Notes: a model not told the origin generated them from the letters alone. Positions 32,679 to 42,424 are shown, numbered from the stretch's first letter. The stretch: DNA of 64,000 nucleotides from Nocardioides sp. PD653-B2 (GCF_002117935.1 NZ_BDJE01000041.1:1-64000); one strand, 5' to 3'. Numbers and translations are program-made.

Positions 32679-33221
32679 GTGCACCTGGAGACCGACCGCC
32701 TGCTGATCCGGCCCTGGCGCCACGAGGACGCCGCCCGACTGCTCGACATCCAGAGCCGGATCGAGGTCGTCAAGTGGCTGGGCGACGGCGAGCCCGTGCT
32801 GATGAAGGACCTCGACGAGGCGCACCGGAGGATCGACCGGTACGCCGAGCTCAGCGCCACCCCGCCGCTCGGCTTCTGGTCGGTCGAGCGGGTCGCCGAC
32901 GGTGTCGTGCTCGGCACGGTGCTGCTGCTGACCCTCCCGCACGCCGATCACGGCGAGGTCGAGATCGGCTGGCACCTGCACCCCGACTCGTGGGGACACG
33001 GCTACGCCAGCGAGGCCGCGCGGGCGGTGCTCGGCCACGGCTTCGACGCCGGGCTCCCGGAGATCATCGCCGTCAGCCACACCGACAACGTCGCGTCGCA
33101 GGCGGTGATGCGCCGCCTCGGCATGGAGGACCGCGGCATCGTTGACACCTGGTACGAGGGCGAGTCGGCCTGCTTCGTCATGACCGCCGACGCGTGGCGG
33201 GATCAGGCGAAGAGCGACTGA
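32679..33221 (+). CDS. GNAT family N-acetyltransferase
   Basis: A 180-residue RimJ/RimL-type acetyltransferase. The start HLETDRLLIRPWRHEDAARL, the middle GFWSVERVADGVVLGTVLLL, the acetyl-CoA segment WGHGYASEAARAVL preceded by IGWHLHPDSW, and the end AVSHTDNVASQAVMRRLGM are all typical. Start may be GTG 32679 or GTG 32658; the latter is closer to the hairpin element. Its stop lies 19 bases inside the convergent efeB gene. Substrate unknown. Expression might be governed by the upstream three-arm structure. Confidence 0.85.
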   Translation: MHLETDRLLIRPWRHEDAARLLDIQSRIEVVKWLGDGEPVLMKDLDEAHRRIDRYAELSATPPLGFWSVERVADGVVLGTVLLLTLPHADHGEVEIGWHLHPDSWGHGYASEAARAVLGHGFDAGLPEIIAVSHTDNVASQAVMRRLGMEDRGIVDTWYEGESACFVMTADAWRDQAKSD

Positions 33222-34492
33222 CCGACGTACTCCCCCGGCTTGATGCCGGACGGTACGGCGAACAGTGCGGAGCCGGTCACCTTGAGGTACTCCATCAGCG
33301 CGTCGGACTTCGCCATCGCGTTCTGGATCGGGATGAAGTGCGTGTCGGGGTCGCAGACGTAGGCGATGAAGAAGAGCCCCGCGTCGAGGCCGCCGATCGC
33401 GTTGGAGCCGTCGACGAAGTTGTAGCCGCGGCGCAGCATCCGGGCCCCGTGGTTGAAGTCGGGGTGCACCAGCCGGACGTGCGCGTCCTTGGCGATGACC
33501 GGGCCGTTGCTGCCGGGCATCGAGAAGTCCGGCTCGGTGAACTCGGTGCCGCCGGACAGCGGGGCACCGGTGTCCTTGGTGCGGCCGATGAAGTCCTCCT
33601 GGTCGCCGAGGGTCTGCCGGTCCCAGATCTCGATGTTCATGTTGAAGCGGCGGGCCACCAGGTAGGAGCCGCCGGCCAGCCAGTCGGCCTTCGCGTCGGC
33701 GCCGGGGGCGACCCAGACGTGCTCCTCGACGTCCTTCGTCTCCTCGGACTTGATGTTGGACGTGCCGTCCTTGAAGCCGAAGAGGTTGCGCGGCGTGGAC
33801 TGGGCCGTCGAGGTGGTCGACGTGCGGCCGAAGCCGAGCTGGGACCAGCGCACCGCCACGGTGCCGAAGCCGATCCGGGCCAGGTTGCGGATCGCGTGCA
33901 CGGCGACCTGCGGGTCGTCGGCGCACGCCTGGACGCAGAGGTCGCCGTACGACTTGGCGGGGTCGAGCACGTCGGCCGGGAAGTGCGGCAGCGTGCGCAG
34001 CGCCTGGGGCTGGCGGTCGGCGAGGCCGAACCGGTCGCGGCCGTCGTCGTCGCGGAAGAGCGTCGGGCCGAAGCCGAAGGTGATCGTGAGCCCGCCGGCG
34101 GGCAGGCCGATGGCCTCGCCGGTGTCGTCGGGCGGCAGGTTGACCGAGCCCTCGGTCGGGCCGATCTCGCCGGCGGGCAGGCCCCGGGTCATCCGGTCCG
34201 CGGCCTCGGTCCAGGCCTTCAGCAGCGCGACCAGCTGGCCGCGCGAGCTGGTGGTGACGTCGAACGCCGCGAAGTGCAGCCGATCCTGGGCGGGCGTGAC
34301 GATGCCGGCCTGGTGCTCCCCGCGGAACGCGAAGGCGTCGCCGCCGCCGGGAGCGGGCTCACCGTCGGCCGCGGTCGCCCGACCGGCCGCGAACGCGCCC
34401 GCGGCCAGCCCGGCCGCGGCGACGCCGCCGCCGACCAGGCCGCGCCGGGAGAGCCCGCGGCCCTGCTTCTCCTGAGGCTGCTGCTCGTTCAG
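33203..34492 (-). CDS. efeB: EfeB deferrochelatase/peroxidase (DyP type), apparent CTG start
   Basis: A 429-residue Tat-exported haem peroxidase of the EfeUOB iron system, thought to oxidise Fe2+ or release iron from haem. The Tat signal is SRRGLVGGGVAAAG with Arg16-Arg17. The DyP motif GFKDGTSN is present, as are FGFGPTLFRDDD and LVHPDFNHGARMLRRGYNF with the likely haem-ligand His. I see no ATG, GTG or TTG in frame between the end of efeO and the Tat motif; the only codon at the expected position is CTG, overlapping the efeO stop as CTGA. So translation probably starts at CTG by coupling, unless initiation is elsewhere. Confidence 0.88.
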   Translation of the reverse strand: MNEQQPQEKQGRGLSRRGLVGGGVAAAGLAAGAFAAGRATAADGEPAPGGGDAFAFRGEHQAGIVTPAQDRLHFAAFDVTTSSRGQLVALLKAWTEAADRMTRGLPAGEIGPTEGSVNLPPDDTGEAIGLPAGGLTITFGFGPTLFRDDDGRDRFGLADRQPQALRTLPHFPADVLDPAKSYGDLCVQACADDPQVAVHAIRNLARIGFGTVAVRWSQLGFGRTSTTSTAQSTPRNLFGFKDGTSNIKSEETKDVEEHVWVAPGADAKADWLAGGSYLVARRFNMNIEIWDRQTLGDQEDFIGRTKDTGAPLSGGTEFTEPDFSMPGSNGPVIAKDAHVRLVHPDFNHGARMLRRGYNFVDGSNAIGGLDAGLFFIAYVCDPDTHFIPIQNAMAKSDALMEYLKVTGSALFAVPSGIKPGEYVGQSLFA

Positions 34493-35652
34493 GACAGCAC
34501 CGCCGCGGTGAGCCGGGACAGCGGCTCGGAGAGCGCGTTGACGGCGTTGGCGAGATCCTTGATCTCGTCCTGGCCGAGCTGGTCGTAGAACGTGAAGCCG
34601 GTGTCGGTCTTCTGCGCGTCGAGCAGCGTCTGCAGGTCGGCGAAGCGGGCGGTCAGCGTCTTCGCGAGCGCGGGGTCCTTCTGCTCGACGATCGGCTCGA
34701 GGCCCTCGAAGCCCACCCGGGCGCCGTCGACGTTGGCCTGGAAGTCCCATAGATCGGTGTGCGACCAGTACTCCTCCTCGCCGGTGACCTTGCCGGCCGC
34801 GACCTCCTCGAGCAGGCCGCGCGAGCCGTTGGCGATCTGGTCGACCGTGTAGTCGAGGCCCTGGACCCGGTTGTCGAGCGTGGTGATGTTCTTCATCAGG
34901 TCGTCGGCGTAGAAGGCGCGCTGCTTGGGGGTGAGCGGCGTGTAGTCCTCCGCGAGCTGGGGCCACAGGTCCTTCTCGATGCGGTGCCAGCCGGTCCACT
35001 TCTGCCCGGGCTCGAGGTCGGCCTCGCGGGCGTCGGTCCGCGGGTCGAGGTCGCCGAACGACTCGGCCACGGTCTCGATCCGCTCCCAGTGCGTGCGGGC
35101 CTCGGGGTAGAGCGCGCGGGCCTCGTCGTCCTTGCCGGCCTCGTAGAGGTCGACGAACTCCCGGGTCTTCGCGACCAGCTGGTCGGACTGGTCCTGGACG
35201 TACGCCGAGTAGTTCGTCAGCGCGGCGTCGACCAGCTCCTGGTCGTCGGCGGAGACGCTCGGCTCGTCGGCGGACTCGGTGACCGTGAAGTCGGCGCGGA
35301 TGCCGTCCCCCTTCATGCCCGGCTTGCAGGCGGTGAAGTACGACCCCGCGGGCGCGTTCACGACCAGCTGGCGCGACAGCTGCGGGCCGACGTTCTCGAC
35401 CTCGGCGACGATCCGGAGGCCGTCCTCGCCCAGCAGGTAGAACTCGGTGACCTGGGAGCCGGCGTTGGTGACGTCGAAGGTGAGGGTGCCCGAGGGAGCC
35501 TCGGCCGTCGAGACGTCGCAGCCGTCGTCGGTCGAGGTGACCGAGACGGTGCGGGCGTCACCGGCGTCGCCGCCGCCGGCCGGGGCGTTCTCGGTGCAGG
35601 CGGCGACGAGGGGCGTGGCCAGCAGCAGGGCCACGATCAGGGGCGTGCGCAT
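34489..35652 (-). CDS. efeO: EfeO iron-uptake lipoprotein
   Basis: A 387-residue extracytoplasmic protein with a lipobox LVAAC (Cys19). The N-terminal cupredoxin-like domain (about residues 30-125) includes DGCDVSTAEAPSGTLTFDVTNAG and ends in SYFTACKPGMKGDGI. The C-terminal M75/imelysin domain has the HxxE motif HWERIE and GWHRIEKDLW, then YWSHTDLWDFQANVDGARVGFE. It binds Fe2+/Fe3+ and hands it to EfeU. It sits between efeU (6-base gap) and efeB (4-base overlap), in the canonical order. Confidence 0.95.
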   Translation of the reverse strand: MRTPLIVALLLATPLVAACTENAPAGGGDAGDARTVSVTSTDDGCDVSTAEAPSGTLTFDVTNAGSQVTEFYLLGEDGLRIVAEVENVGPQLSRQLVVNAPAGSYFTACKPGMKGDGIRADFTVTESADEPSVSADDQELVDAALTNYSAYVQDQSDQLVAKTREFVDLYEAGKDDEARALYPEARTHWERIETVAESFGDLDPRTDAREADLEPGQKWTGWHRIEKDLWPQLAEDYTPLTPKQRAFYADDLMKNITTLDNRVQGLDYTVDQIANGSRGLLEEVAAGKVTGEEEYWSHTDLWDFQANVDGARVGFEGLEPIVEQKDPALAKTLTARFADLQTLLDAQKTDTGFTFYDQLGQDEIKDLANAVNALSEPLSRLTAAVLS

Positions 35653-35658
35653 CGGGTG

Positions 35659-36558
35659 TCAGGATCCTTCGGTCGTCGGAGCCGACTCGGCGGCTGCGGG
35701 GACGGGGTGGTCGGCGGGCGTGCCGGTGGGGGCGACGGGAGCGCTGCGGCGGCGGACGCCGCGGATGAAGAGGGTCATCGTCACGGCGACGTAGAGGACC
35801 CAGACCACTGCCTCCAGCCAGGTCGTGGCCGGCGAGAAGTTGAAGACGCCCTTGAGGATCGTGGCGTACCAGCTGGTGGGGTCGACCGTGTCGGAGACGT
35901 CCCACGCCAGGTCGTCGACGCCGGGCAGGATGCCGGCCTCCTGGAGGTCGTGGGCGCCGTACGACAGCACGCCGCCCGCGACCAGGATCAGGAAGCCGCC
36001 GGTCCAGGCGAAGAACTTGCTGAGGTTGATCGAGATCGCGCCGCGGTAGATGAGGTAGCCGAGGACGACCGCGGTGGCGATGCCCAGGGCGGCGCCGGCC
36101 AGCGGCTGCCAGGACGCGTTGCTGTCGCGGGTGGCGGCTTCGGTCGTCGACCAGAGGAAGAGCGCGGTCTCGAGCCCCTCGCGGCCCACGGCCAGCATCG
36201 CGACCACCACGAGGCCGAACCACGTGCCCTCGGCCGCGTCGTCGATCTGGCCGCGCAGCTCGCCGCTGAGGCCCCGGGCGGCGCGGGCCATCCAGAAGAT
36301 CATCCAGGTGACGAGGGCGACCGCGACGATCGACAGCGTGCCGCCGATGGCCTCCTGGGCCTCGAACGTCAGACCGCGTGGACCGTAGAACAGCGCGAAG
36401 CCGAAGCCGAGCGACACGAGGACGGCGATGGCGACGCCGGCCCAGATCCGCGGCAGCAGGTGGCGTCGGCGGGTCTTGACGAGGTAGGCCACGAGGATGC
36501 TGACGACGAGCGCCGCCTCGAGGCCCTCACGCAGGCCGATCAGGTAGTTCGCGAACAC
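35659..36558 (-). CDS. efeU: EfeU high-affinity iron permease (FTR1 family)
   Basis: A 299-residue permease with seven helices. Two REGLE motifs that bind iron are present: LREGLEAALVV (near residue 9-19) and GREGLETALFLW (near residue 125-136), as in Ftr1/EfeU proteins. It ends with a Pro/Ala-rich cytoplasmic tail. The start is GTG 36558. It is the first gene of efeUOB, and an iron box lies 25 bases upstream, so the operon should be repressed in iron-replete cells. Confidence 0.95.
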   Translation of the reverse strand: MFANYLIGLREGLEAALVVSILVAYLVKTRRRHLLPRIWAGVAIAVLVSLGFGFALFYGPRGLTFEAQEAIGGTLSIVAVALVTWMIFWMARAARGLSGELRGQIDDAAEGTWFGLVVVAMLAVGREGLETALFLWSTTEAATRDSNASWQPLAGAALGIATAVVLGYLIYRGAISINLSKFFAWTGGFLILVAGGVLSYGAHDLQEAGILPGVDDLAWDVSDTVDPTSWYATILKGVFNFSPATTWLEAVVWVLYVAVTMTLFIRGVRRRSAPVAPTGTPADHPVPAAAESAPTTEGS

Positions 36559-36582
36559 GAAACCCGATCGTACGCCGAGGAG

Positions 36583-36601
36583 TTAGGTTTGCCTAACCAT
36601 T
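36583..36601. promoter_or_regulatory. DtxR/IdeR-type iron box before efeUOB
   Basis: TTAGGTTTGCCTAACCATT matches the DtxR/IdeR consensus palindrome well, with the core TTAGGT-N3-CCTAA intact. It lies between the DsbA-like gene and efeU, 25 bases before the efeU start. Confidence 0.85.
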
Positions 36602-36624
36602 GTTGGGACTTCTCGCCTGGTGGG

Positions 36625-37332
36625 TCAGATCGCGCAGCCGTCGGGCCCGCAGGCCTCCGCGTCGCCACCGGCCATCTGCAGGGTGGGGTGCGCCTCGCTC
36701 CACGCCTGGTCGAGCACCTGGCTGAACGCCGCGGCGGGCTGGGCGCCCGCGACGCCGTACTTGCGATCGATCACGAAGAACGGCACGCCGGTCGCGCCGT
36801 ACGCGCGGGCCTGGGCGATGTCGGCGGCGACCGCCTCGGCGTACTCGTCGCTCGCCAGCACCTCGCCCACCCGGGCCTCGTCGAGGCCGGCGGAGGTCGC
36901 GACGGCGGTCAGCACGGCGTGGTCGCCGACGTCCTCGGCGCGCAGGAAGTACGCCGCGAGGAGCGCCTCCTTGAGCTCGCGCTGCAGGGCGGGGCCACCG
37001 GTCTCCAGGGCGAGCTGGAGCAGTCGGTGCGCGTCGACGGTGTTGGTGTGCACGGTCTCGAAGAGCCGGAAGGCGAGGCCCTCCTCGGCGGCGAGGTCGA
37101 CGAGCTGCTGCTGCATGTCGCGCATCTCGTCCTCGCTGCGGCCGTACTTGCGCGCGATCACGGCGGTCGACAGCTCGTGGCCGTGGTGCGGAGCGCTCGG
37201 GTCGAGCTCGAAGGAGCGGTAGACCACCTCGACCTCGTCGGCGTGGTCGAACGTCGACAGGGCGGTCTCGAGACGACGCTTCCCGACATAGCACCACGGG
37301 CAGACGACGTCACTCCAGATCTCGATGCGCAT
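36625..37332 (-). CDS. DsbA family oxidoreductase (FrnE-like)
   Basis: A 235-residue thioredoxin-fold protein. The active site CPWC appears at the start (WSDVVCPWCYVGKRR), followed by VVYRSFELDPSAP and a helical insertion, and cis-Pro region TGVPFFVIDRKYGVAGAQP, all typical of the cytoplasmic FrnE group; no signal peptide is present. The C-terminus has a CGPDGC pair that might bind metal or form a disulfide. ATG 37332 is preferred over GTG 37350. It is transcribed in the same direction as efeUOB, but the iron box lies between them. Confidence 0.88.
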   Translation of the reverse strand: MRIEIWSDVVCPWCYVGKRRLETALSTFDHADEVEVVYRSFELDPSAPHHGHELSTAVIARKYGRSEDEMRDMQQQLVDLAAEEGLAFRLFETVHTNTVDAHRLLQLALETGGPALQRELKEALLAAYFLRAEDVGDHAVLTAVATSAGLDEARVGEVLASDEYAEAVAADIAQARAYGATGVPFFVIDRKYGVAGAQPAAAFSQVLDQAWSEAHPTLQMAGGDAEACGPDGCAI

Positions 37333-37425
37333 GTCGGTGGAACCAGCCACCCGGGCCGCACATTCCCGGCCTGCCGGGTGCCGCGTCCCCCGGCGCCCCC
37401 AACCGCGCCCTCGACGGGTCCGCGG

Positions 37426-37746
37426 TCAGCGCCCGGACGTCTGGTCCGGCAGGTCGCGGGGCAGCAGGTCGACCAGCGGCACGTCCAGGACCTGGCTGAG
37501 CGCGACCAGCGTCGTGAGGCGCGGGTTCATCGGCGTCCCCGGCTTGGACTCGCCCTTCTCGAACTTCTGGTACGTGTACGACGCGATGCCCGCCGCGTGC
37601 GCGACCCGCTCCTGGCTGAGGCCGGTCGCTTCACGCGCTCGCACCAGGTTGTGGCCCAGCTCGCGCGCGAACGCCTCCCAGGTCGGACGTGATTCGCGGC
37701 CAGGCACGCGTCCAGCGTTGCCTGTCGACAGGTCGGAGATGGTCAT
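37426..37746 (-). CDS. XRE family helix-turn-helix regulator
   Basis: A 106-residue DNA-binding protein. The HTH (about residues 25-85) reads FARELGHNLVRAREATGLSQ, ERVAHAAGIASYTYQKFEKGESKP, then MNPRLTTLVALSQVLDVPLVDLLP, a standard XRE domain. The region before is polar and may be untranslated: the ATG used here (37746) overlaps the palindrome CATACCAGTATG, and GTG 37707 is an alternative start. The same palindrome precedes the gene at 38735, so this regulator probably represses itself and that gene. Confidence 0.8.
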   Translation of the reverse strand: MTISDLSTGNAGRVPGRESRPTWEAFARELGHNLVRAREATGLSQERVAHAAGIASYTYQKFEKGESKPGTPMNPRLTTLVALSQVLDVPLVDLLPRDLPDQTSGR

Positions 37747-37755
37747 ACCAGTATG
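37744..37755. promoter_or_regulatory. XRE operator palindrome, copy 1
   Basis: CATACCAGTATG, arms CATAC/GTATG with a 2-base centre, overlapping the ATG of the XRE gene. It shares arms and spacing with the site at 38748-38761. Confidence 0.55.
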
Positions 37756-37877
37756 GGAAACGGCTGATGATCGCCTCACCTGTGGACAACGCGCGAGATC
37801 GGAGGCCCGATGTCGGCTGCGAGTCCTACGGTCACCAACCAGGGACCAGCCCCACTCCCCGCCGGGAAGGCACAGGC

Positions 37878-38240
37878 ATGACGAACGGCAACCACCACCC
37901 TCCAGGTGACGGTGACGGTGACGGCGAGGCGCATCGCCACTCCCGCCGGAGCGAGACCTGCCCCTCGTGGTGCACGGGCGAGCACCGCGAGGTCGTCCAC
38001 CCCGAGGACCACGTCCACCGCGACCGCGGCGCGGTCTTCGCCGCGGTGCTCGCCGATGTCGACGCGACGACGCTGCGCCACCTGCCTCGCCCGTCGGAGA
38101 TCGTGGTGCAGCTGGTCCAGGGCCCGGCAGACGCGGACGCCTGGGTCGTCATCGCCGAGAGCGAGGACGCCGACCGCGCGATGATCCTGACTCGTGAGAG
38201 CGCAACCCGGCTCCGGCACTGCCTCCCCGGCGAGGACTGA
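37878..38240 (+). CDS. DUF6907-type small protein
   Basis: A 120-residue protein. After a Gly/Asp/His-rich N-terminus it has ETCPSWCTGEHREVV, the Cys-Pro-x-Trp-Cys-x4-His signature of the DUF6907 proteins of actinobacteria, and then a domain with ADVDATTLRHLPRPSEIVVQL, WVVIAESEDADRAMIL and SATRLRHCLPGED. The Cys/His cluster may bind zinc. Function unknown. Start ATG 37878 is chosen to avoid a low-complexity upstream extension. It lies between the XRE gene (divergent) and the PH-like gene (convergent). Confidence 0.7.
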   Translation: MTNGNHHPPGDGDGDGEAHRHSRRSETCPSWCTGEHREVVHPEDHVHRDRGAVFAAVLADVDATTLRHLPRPSEIVVQLVQGPADADAWVVIAESEDADRAMILTRESATRLRHCLPGED

Positions 38241-38270
38241 CGGGCTCCGCCCGAGGTCTCCGGTGCGATG

Positions 38271-38735
38271 TCAGGGCGCTCGGGGGCTCGGACCGGTCAT
38301 CCACCCCGCGAACAGGCCGGCACCCGGGGGCAGGATCAGCGAGCACGACCCGAAGGCACCCTCGAGCGTCGCGACCAGGCACGTCCGCCCGGCCCTCGGG
38401 CCCGCCTCGAGCTCGACCCGGGTGATCTCCGAGCGCCGGATCTCCAGGACCTCGGTCCGCGGGTGCCGCAGCGGTGACGTCGACGCAACGAGGATCGCGT
38501 CCGGGACGACCACCACCAGGCATTCGCACCGGAGGTCCGACTGGAGCACCGAGGTGGGGAACGACAGCATCACCTCCCGGCCGGCGAGCCTCGGGTCGAG
38601 CGCCTCGCGGACCCGCTCGTGGGTCGACCGGCCGACGGTCACCATCGCGGCGTCCCCGGTGGCCCGGGCCGCGGCGACCAGGCCCGCGACGACCGCCGTA
38701 CGGCAGCTGCTGCCCGGCGGCACGTCGATGTCCAC
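38271..38735 (-). CDS. Hypothetical protein, PH-like fold possible
   Basis: A 154-residue protein starting at GTG. The second half, MLSFPTSVLQSDLRCECLVVVVPDAILVA followed by EVLEIRRSEITRVELEAG and TCLVATLEGAFGSCSLIL, alternates short strands in the manner of bacterial PH-like domains; this is inference. There is no signal peptide. A Met further upstream (38765) is an alternative start, but it lies inside the tandem palindrome. The XRE-type operator before it indicates control by the nearby regulator. Confidence 0.6.
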   Translation of the reverse strand: MDIDVPPGSSCRTAVVAGLVAAARATGDAAMVTVGRSTHERVREALDPRLAGREVMLSFPTSVLQSDLRCECLVVVVPDAILVASTSPLRHPRTEVLEIRRSEITRVELEAGPRAGRTCLVATLEGAFGSCSLILPPGAGLFAGWMTGPSPRAP

Positions 38736-38747
38736 CCGGGCAAGGTA

Positions 38748-38767
38748 CCATACCTGTATGGCCATAC
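38748..38767. promoter_or_regulatory. XRE operator palindrome, copy 2 (tandem)
   Basis: CCATACCTGTATGG (38748-38761) is a perfect 6-bp-arm palindrome with a CT centre, and GTATGGCCATAC (38756-38767) is a second perfect palindrome sharing one arm. A -10-like TATGGT lies in it on the minus strand, so binding would block transcription of the PH-like gene. Confidence 0.6.
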
Positions 38768-38834
38768 GCGTCGATGCGGCGAGCGGTCGACACCGGCCGG
38801 CGTGGGCGGTCACCCACGCCGGCTCGGCAGGTGG

Positions 38835-39893
<1,059 letters not shown>

Positions 39894-40448
39894 TCAGCCC
39901 GCTGCGGGCGGGGCAGGGATGGTGACCGGGCGCAGGTTGCGCTCGGAGATGGAGCGGGAGCCGCGACCGATCGCGACCATGCCGGACTGGACGAGCTCGC
40001 GGATACCGAACGGCTCGAGCACGCGGAGCAGGTCGGCGAGCTTGTCGGCGTTGCCGACGGCCTGGATCGTCACGGCGTCGGGAGCGATGTCGACGACCTT
40101 GGCCCGGAAGAGCTGCACGGTGTCGAGGACCTGGCCGCGGGACTCGGCGTCCGCCCTGACCTTGACCAGGAGCAGCTCGCGGTTGACCGACGCGGGGCCG
40201 TCGAGCTCGACGATCTTGATCACCTCGACCAGCTTGTTGAGCTGCTTGGTGACCTGCTCGAGCGGCGAGCCCTCGACGTTGACCACGATCGTCATCCGCG
40301 AGACCTCGGGGTGCTCGGTCGGGCCGACCGCGAGCGAGTCGATGTTGAAGCCGCGGCGGCTGAAGAGGCCGGCGATCCGGGCGAGCACGCCGGGCTTGTT
40401 CTCCACCAGGACCGAGAGCGTGTGCTTCGAGTCGGGAACGGCGTTCAC
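39894..40448 (-). CDS. ilvN: Acetolactate synthase small (regulatory) subunit
   Basis: A 184-residue subunit that activates IlvB and confers valine feedback inhibition. The N-terminal ACT domain reads [39 protein letters not shown] in order, and the second domain has [17 protein letters not shown] and [36 protein letters not shown] nearby. It overlaps the ilvB stop by four bases and precedes ilvC. The last ~10 residues are Pro/Ala-rich. Confidence 0.97.
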   Translation of the reverse strand: MNAVPDSKHTLSVLVENKPGVLARIAGLFSRRGFNIDSLAVGPTEHPEVSRMTIVVNVEGSPLEQVTKQLNKLVEVIKIVELDGPASVNRELLLVKVRADAESRGQVLDTVQLFRAKVVDIAPDAVTIQAVGNADKLADLLRVLEPFGIRELVQSGMVAIGRGSRSISERNLRPVTIPAPPAAG

Positions 40449-42202
40449 GGCCGCACCTCCAGGTCATCGTCGTCGTCGAACCTCGGCGCCATGTCGCGGG
40501 CGTACTTGATGTCGTCGTTGCTGGTGCCGGCGGCGACCATCGGCCAGACCATCGCGTCGCGGTGGACCCGGAAGTCGACCACCACCGGCACGTCGTTGAT
40601 CCCCATCGCCTTGGTGATGGTGGCGTCGACGTCCTCGGGGCTCTCGCACGCGAGGCCCACGCAGCCGTAGGCCTCGGCCAGCTTCACGAAGTCGGGGATC
40701 CGCTTGGAGTGCAGGTCGGTGTTGGAGTAGCGCTCGTTGTAGAAGAGCGTCTGCCACTGGCGGACCATGCCCAGCGACTCGTTGTTGATGATCGCGACCT
40801 TGATCGGGATGTCGTTGATCGCGCAGGTGGCGAGCTCCTGGTTGGTCATCTGGAAGCAGCCGTCGCCGTCGATCGACCAGACGGTGGAGTCGGGCATGCC
40901 GACCTTCGCGCCCATCGCGGCGGGCACCGAGAAGCCCATGGTGCCGAGCCCACCGGAGTTGATCCAGGTGTTCGGGTGCTCGTAGCCGATGAACTGCGCG
41001 GCCCACATCTGGTGCTGGCCGACCCCGGAGGTGTAGATCGCCTCCGGGCCGGCGATCGCGCCGAGCCGCTCGATGACGTACTGCGGGGAGAGCCCGCCGT
41101 CGGTGGGCTTGTCGTAGCCGAGTGCGTACTTCTTCTTCACGCCCGCGAGGAACTCGACCCAGGACTCGTAGTCCCCGGTGTGGCCAGCGTCGGCCTCGGC
41201 CCGGAGCGCCACGACGAGGTCGCCGATGACCTCGCGGCAGTCGCCGACGATCGGCACGTCGACGGCGCGGTTCTTGCCGATCTCGGCCGGGTCGATGTCG
41301 GCGTGGATGATCCGGGCGCCGGGGGCGAACGTGTCGAGGTTGCCGGTCACCCGGTCGTCGAAGCGGGCGCCGAGGCTGATGATCAGATCGCTGCGCTGGA
41401 GGCTGGCGACCGCCGGGACGGTGCCGTGCATCCCGGGCATGCCGAGGTGCTGCGGGTGGCTGTCGGGGAACGCCCCCCGGGCCATCAGGGTCGTGACCAC
41501 GGGGATGCCGGTGAATTCCGCGAGCGCGCGCAGCTCCTTCGACGCCCGCGCGCGGATGACGCCGCCGCCGACGTACAGCACCGGGCGTCGGGCCTCGAGG
41601 ATCAGCTTCGCGGCCTCCCGGATCTGCTTCGAGTGCGGCCGGGTCACCGGGCGGTAGCCGGGCAGGTTGAGCTCGGCGGGCCAGGCGTACGTCGTCATCG
41701 CCTGGAGCGCGGACTTCGCGACGTCGACGAGCACCGGGCCGGGGCGACCGGTCGAGGCGATGTAGAACGCCTCGGCGACGGTGCGCGGGATGTCGGCCGG
41801 GTCGGTGACCAGGAAGTTGTGCTTGGTGATCGGCATCGTGATGCCGCGGATGTCGGCCTCCTGGAAGGCGTCGGTCCCGATCTGCATCGCGCCGACCTGG
41901 CCGGTGACGGCCACCATCGGCACGGAGTCCATGTGCGCGTCCGCCAGGGGGGTGACCAGGTTCGTGGCCCCGGGACCGGAGGTCGCCATGCAGACGCCCA
42001 CCCGCCCGGTGGCGGCGGCGTACCCCTGGGCGGCGTGACCCGCGCCCTGCTCGTGCCGCACCAGAATGTGGCGGATCGAGGAGTCCATGAGGGGGTCGTA
42101 CGCCGGGAGGATCGCGCCGCCCGGGATCCCGAAGATGTGCTCGGTCCCTGCGGCCTCCAGCGACCTGATCAGGCTCTGTGCGCCCGTCATCTGCTCGCTC
42201 AT
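40445..42202 (-). CDS. ilvB: Acetolactate synthase large (catalytic) subunit
   Basis: A 585-residue ThDP- and FAD-dependent enzyme, first common step of valine/leucine/isoleucine synthesis. The N-terminal catalytic Glu is in [47 protein letters not shown], the FAD domain [17 protein letters not shown], and the ThDP motif [18 protein letters not shown] with [13 protein letters not shown] are intact. ATG 42202 follows a leader region with an attenuator. It heads ilvB-ilvN-ilvC, with four-base overlap to ilvN. Confidence 0.98.
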   Translation of the reverse strand: MSEQMTGAQSLIRSLEAAGTEHIFGIPGGAILPAYDPLMDSSIRHILVRHEQGAGHAAQGYAAATGRVGVCMATSGPGATNLVTPLADAHMDSVPMVAVTGQVGAMQIGTDAFQEADIRGITMPITKHNFLVTDPADIPRTVAEAFYIASTGRPGPVLVDVAKSALQAMTTYAWPAELNLPGYRPVTRPHSKQIREAAKLILEARRPVLYVGGGVIRARASKELRALAEFTGIPVVTTLMARGAFPDSHPQHLGMPGMHGTVPAVASLQRSDLIISLGARFDDRVTGNLDTFAPGARIIHADIDPAEIGKNRAVDVPIVGDCREVIGDLVVALRAEADAGHTGDYESWVEFLAGVKKKYALGYDKPTDGGLSPQYVIERLGAIAGPEAIYTSGVGQHQMWAAQFIGYEHPNTWINSGGLGTMGFSVPAAMGAKVGMPDSTVWSIDGDGCFQMTNQELATCAINDIPIKVAIINNESLGMVRQWQTLFYNERYSNTDLHSKRIPDFVKLAEAYGCVGLACESPEDVDATITKAMGINDVPVVVDFRVHRDAMVWPMVAAGTSNDDIKYARDMAPRFDDDDDLEVRP

Positions 42203-42245
42203 CGGATCTGCTTCCTGTCTCGCTGCTGCCCGTGCCCTGCCCAAC

Positions 42246-42280
42246 AAAAAACCCCTCGGCCCGGTGGGGCGGCGAGGGGT
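42246..42280 (-). terminator. Attenuator terminator in the ilvB leader
   Basis: On the minus strand ACCCCTCG (from 42280) pairs with CGAGGGGT ending at 42251, followed by a run of Ts (42251-42246). This is a classic intrinsic terminator placed between the leader peptide and ilvB. Confidence 0.85.
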
Positions 42281-42307
42281 GACGTGCGCGCTCGAGTCGA
42301 GGTCGAC

Positions 42308-42349
42308 TCAGCCCACACGTCGCGTGCGTACAAGAATGTCCTTGCGCAT
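42308..42349 (-). CDS. ilvB leader peptide (13 aa, Ile-Leu-Val)
   Basis: The frame encodes MRKDILVRTRRVG and stops. Three consecutive codons for Ile, Leu and Val, placed before a T-tailed hairpin and the ilvB gene, mark it as the leader peptide of a ribosome-dependent attenuator: when branched-chain aminoacyl-tRNAs are scarce, stalling there should prevent the terminator from forming. A near-identical arrangement is known before ilvB in other actinobacteria. It is too short for routine gene calling. Confidence 0.85.
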   Translation of the reverse strand: MRKDILVRTRRVG

Positions 42350-42424
42350 GGGCTCACGGTAGCCGCTCGCCCTCGCAGCCGTCATCCGAGTGTGCCACGC
42401 GTCCCAACATGCGGGACGGGCGTC

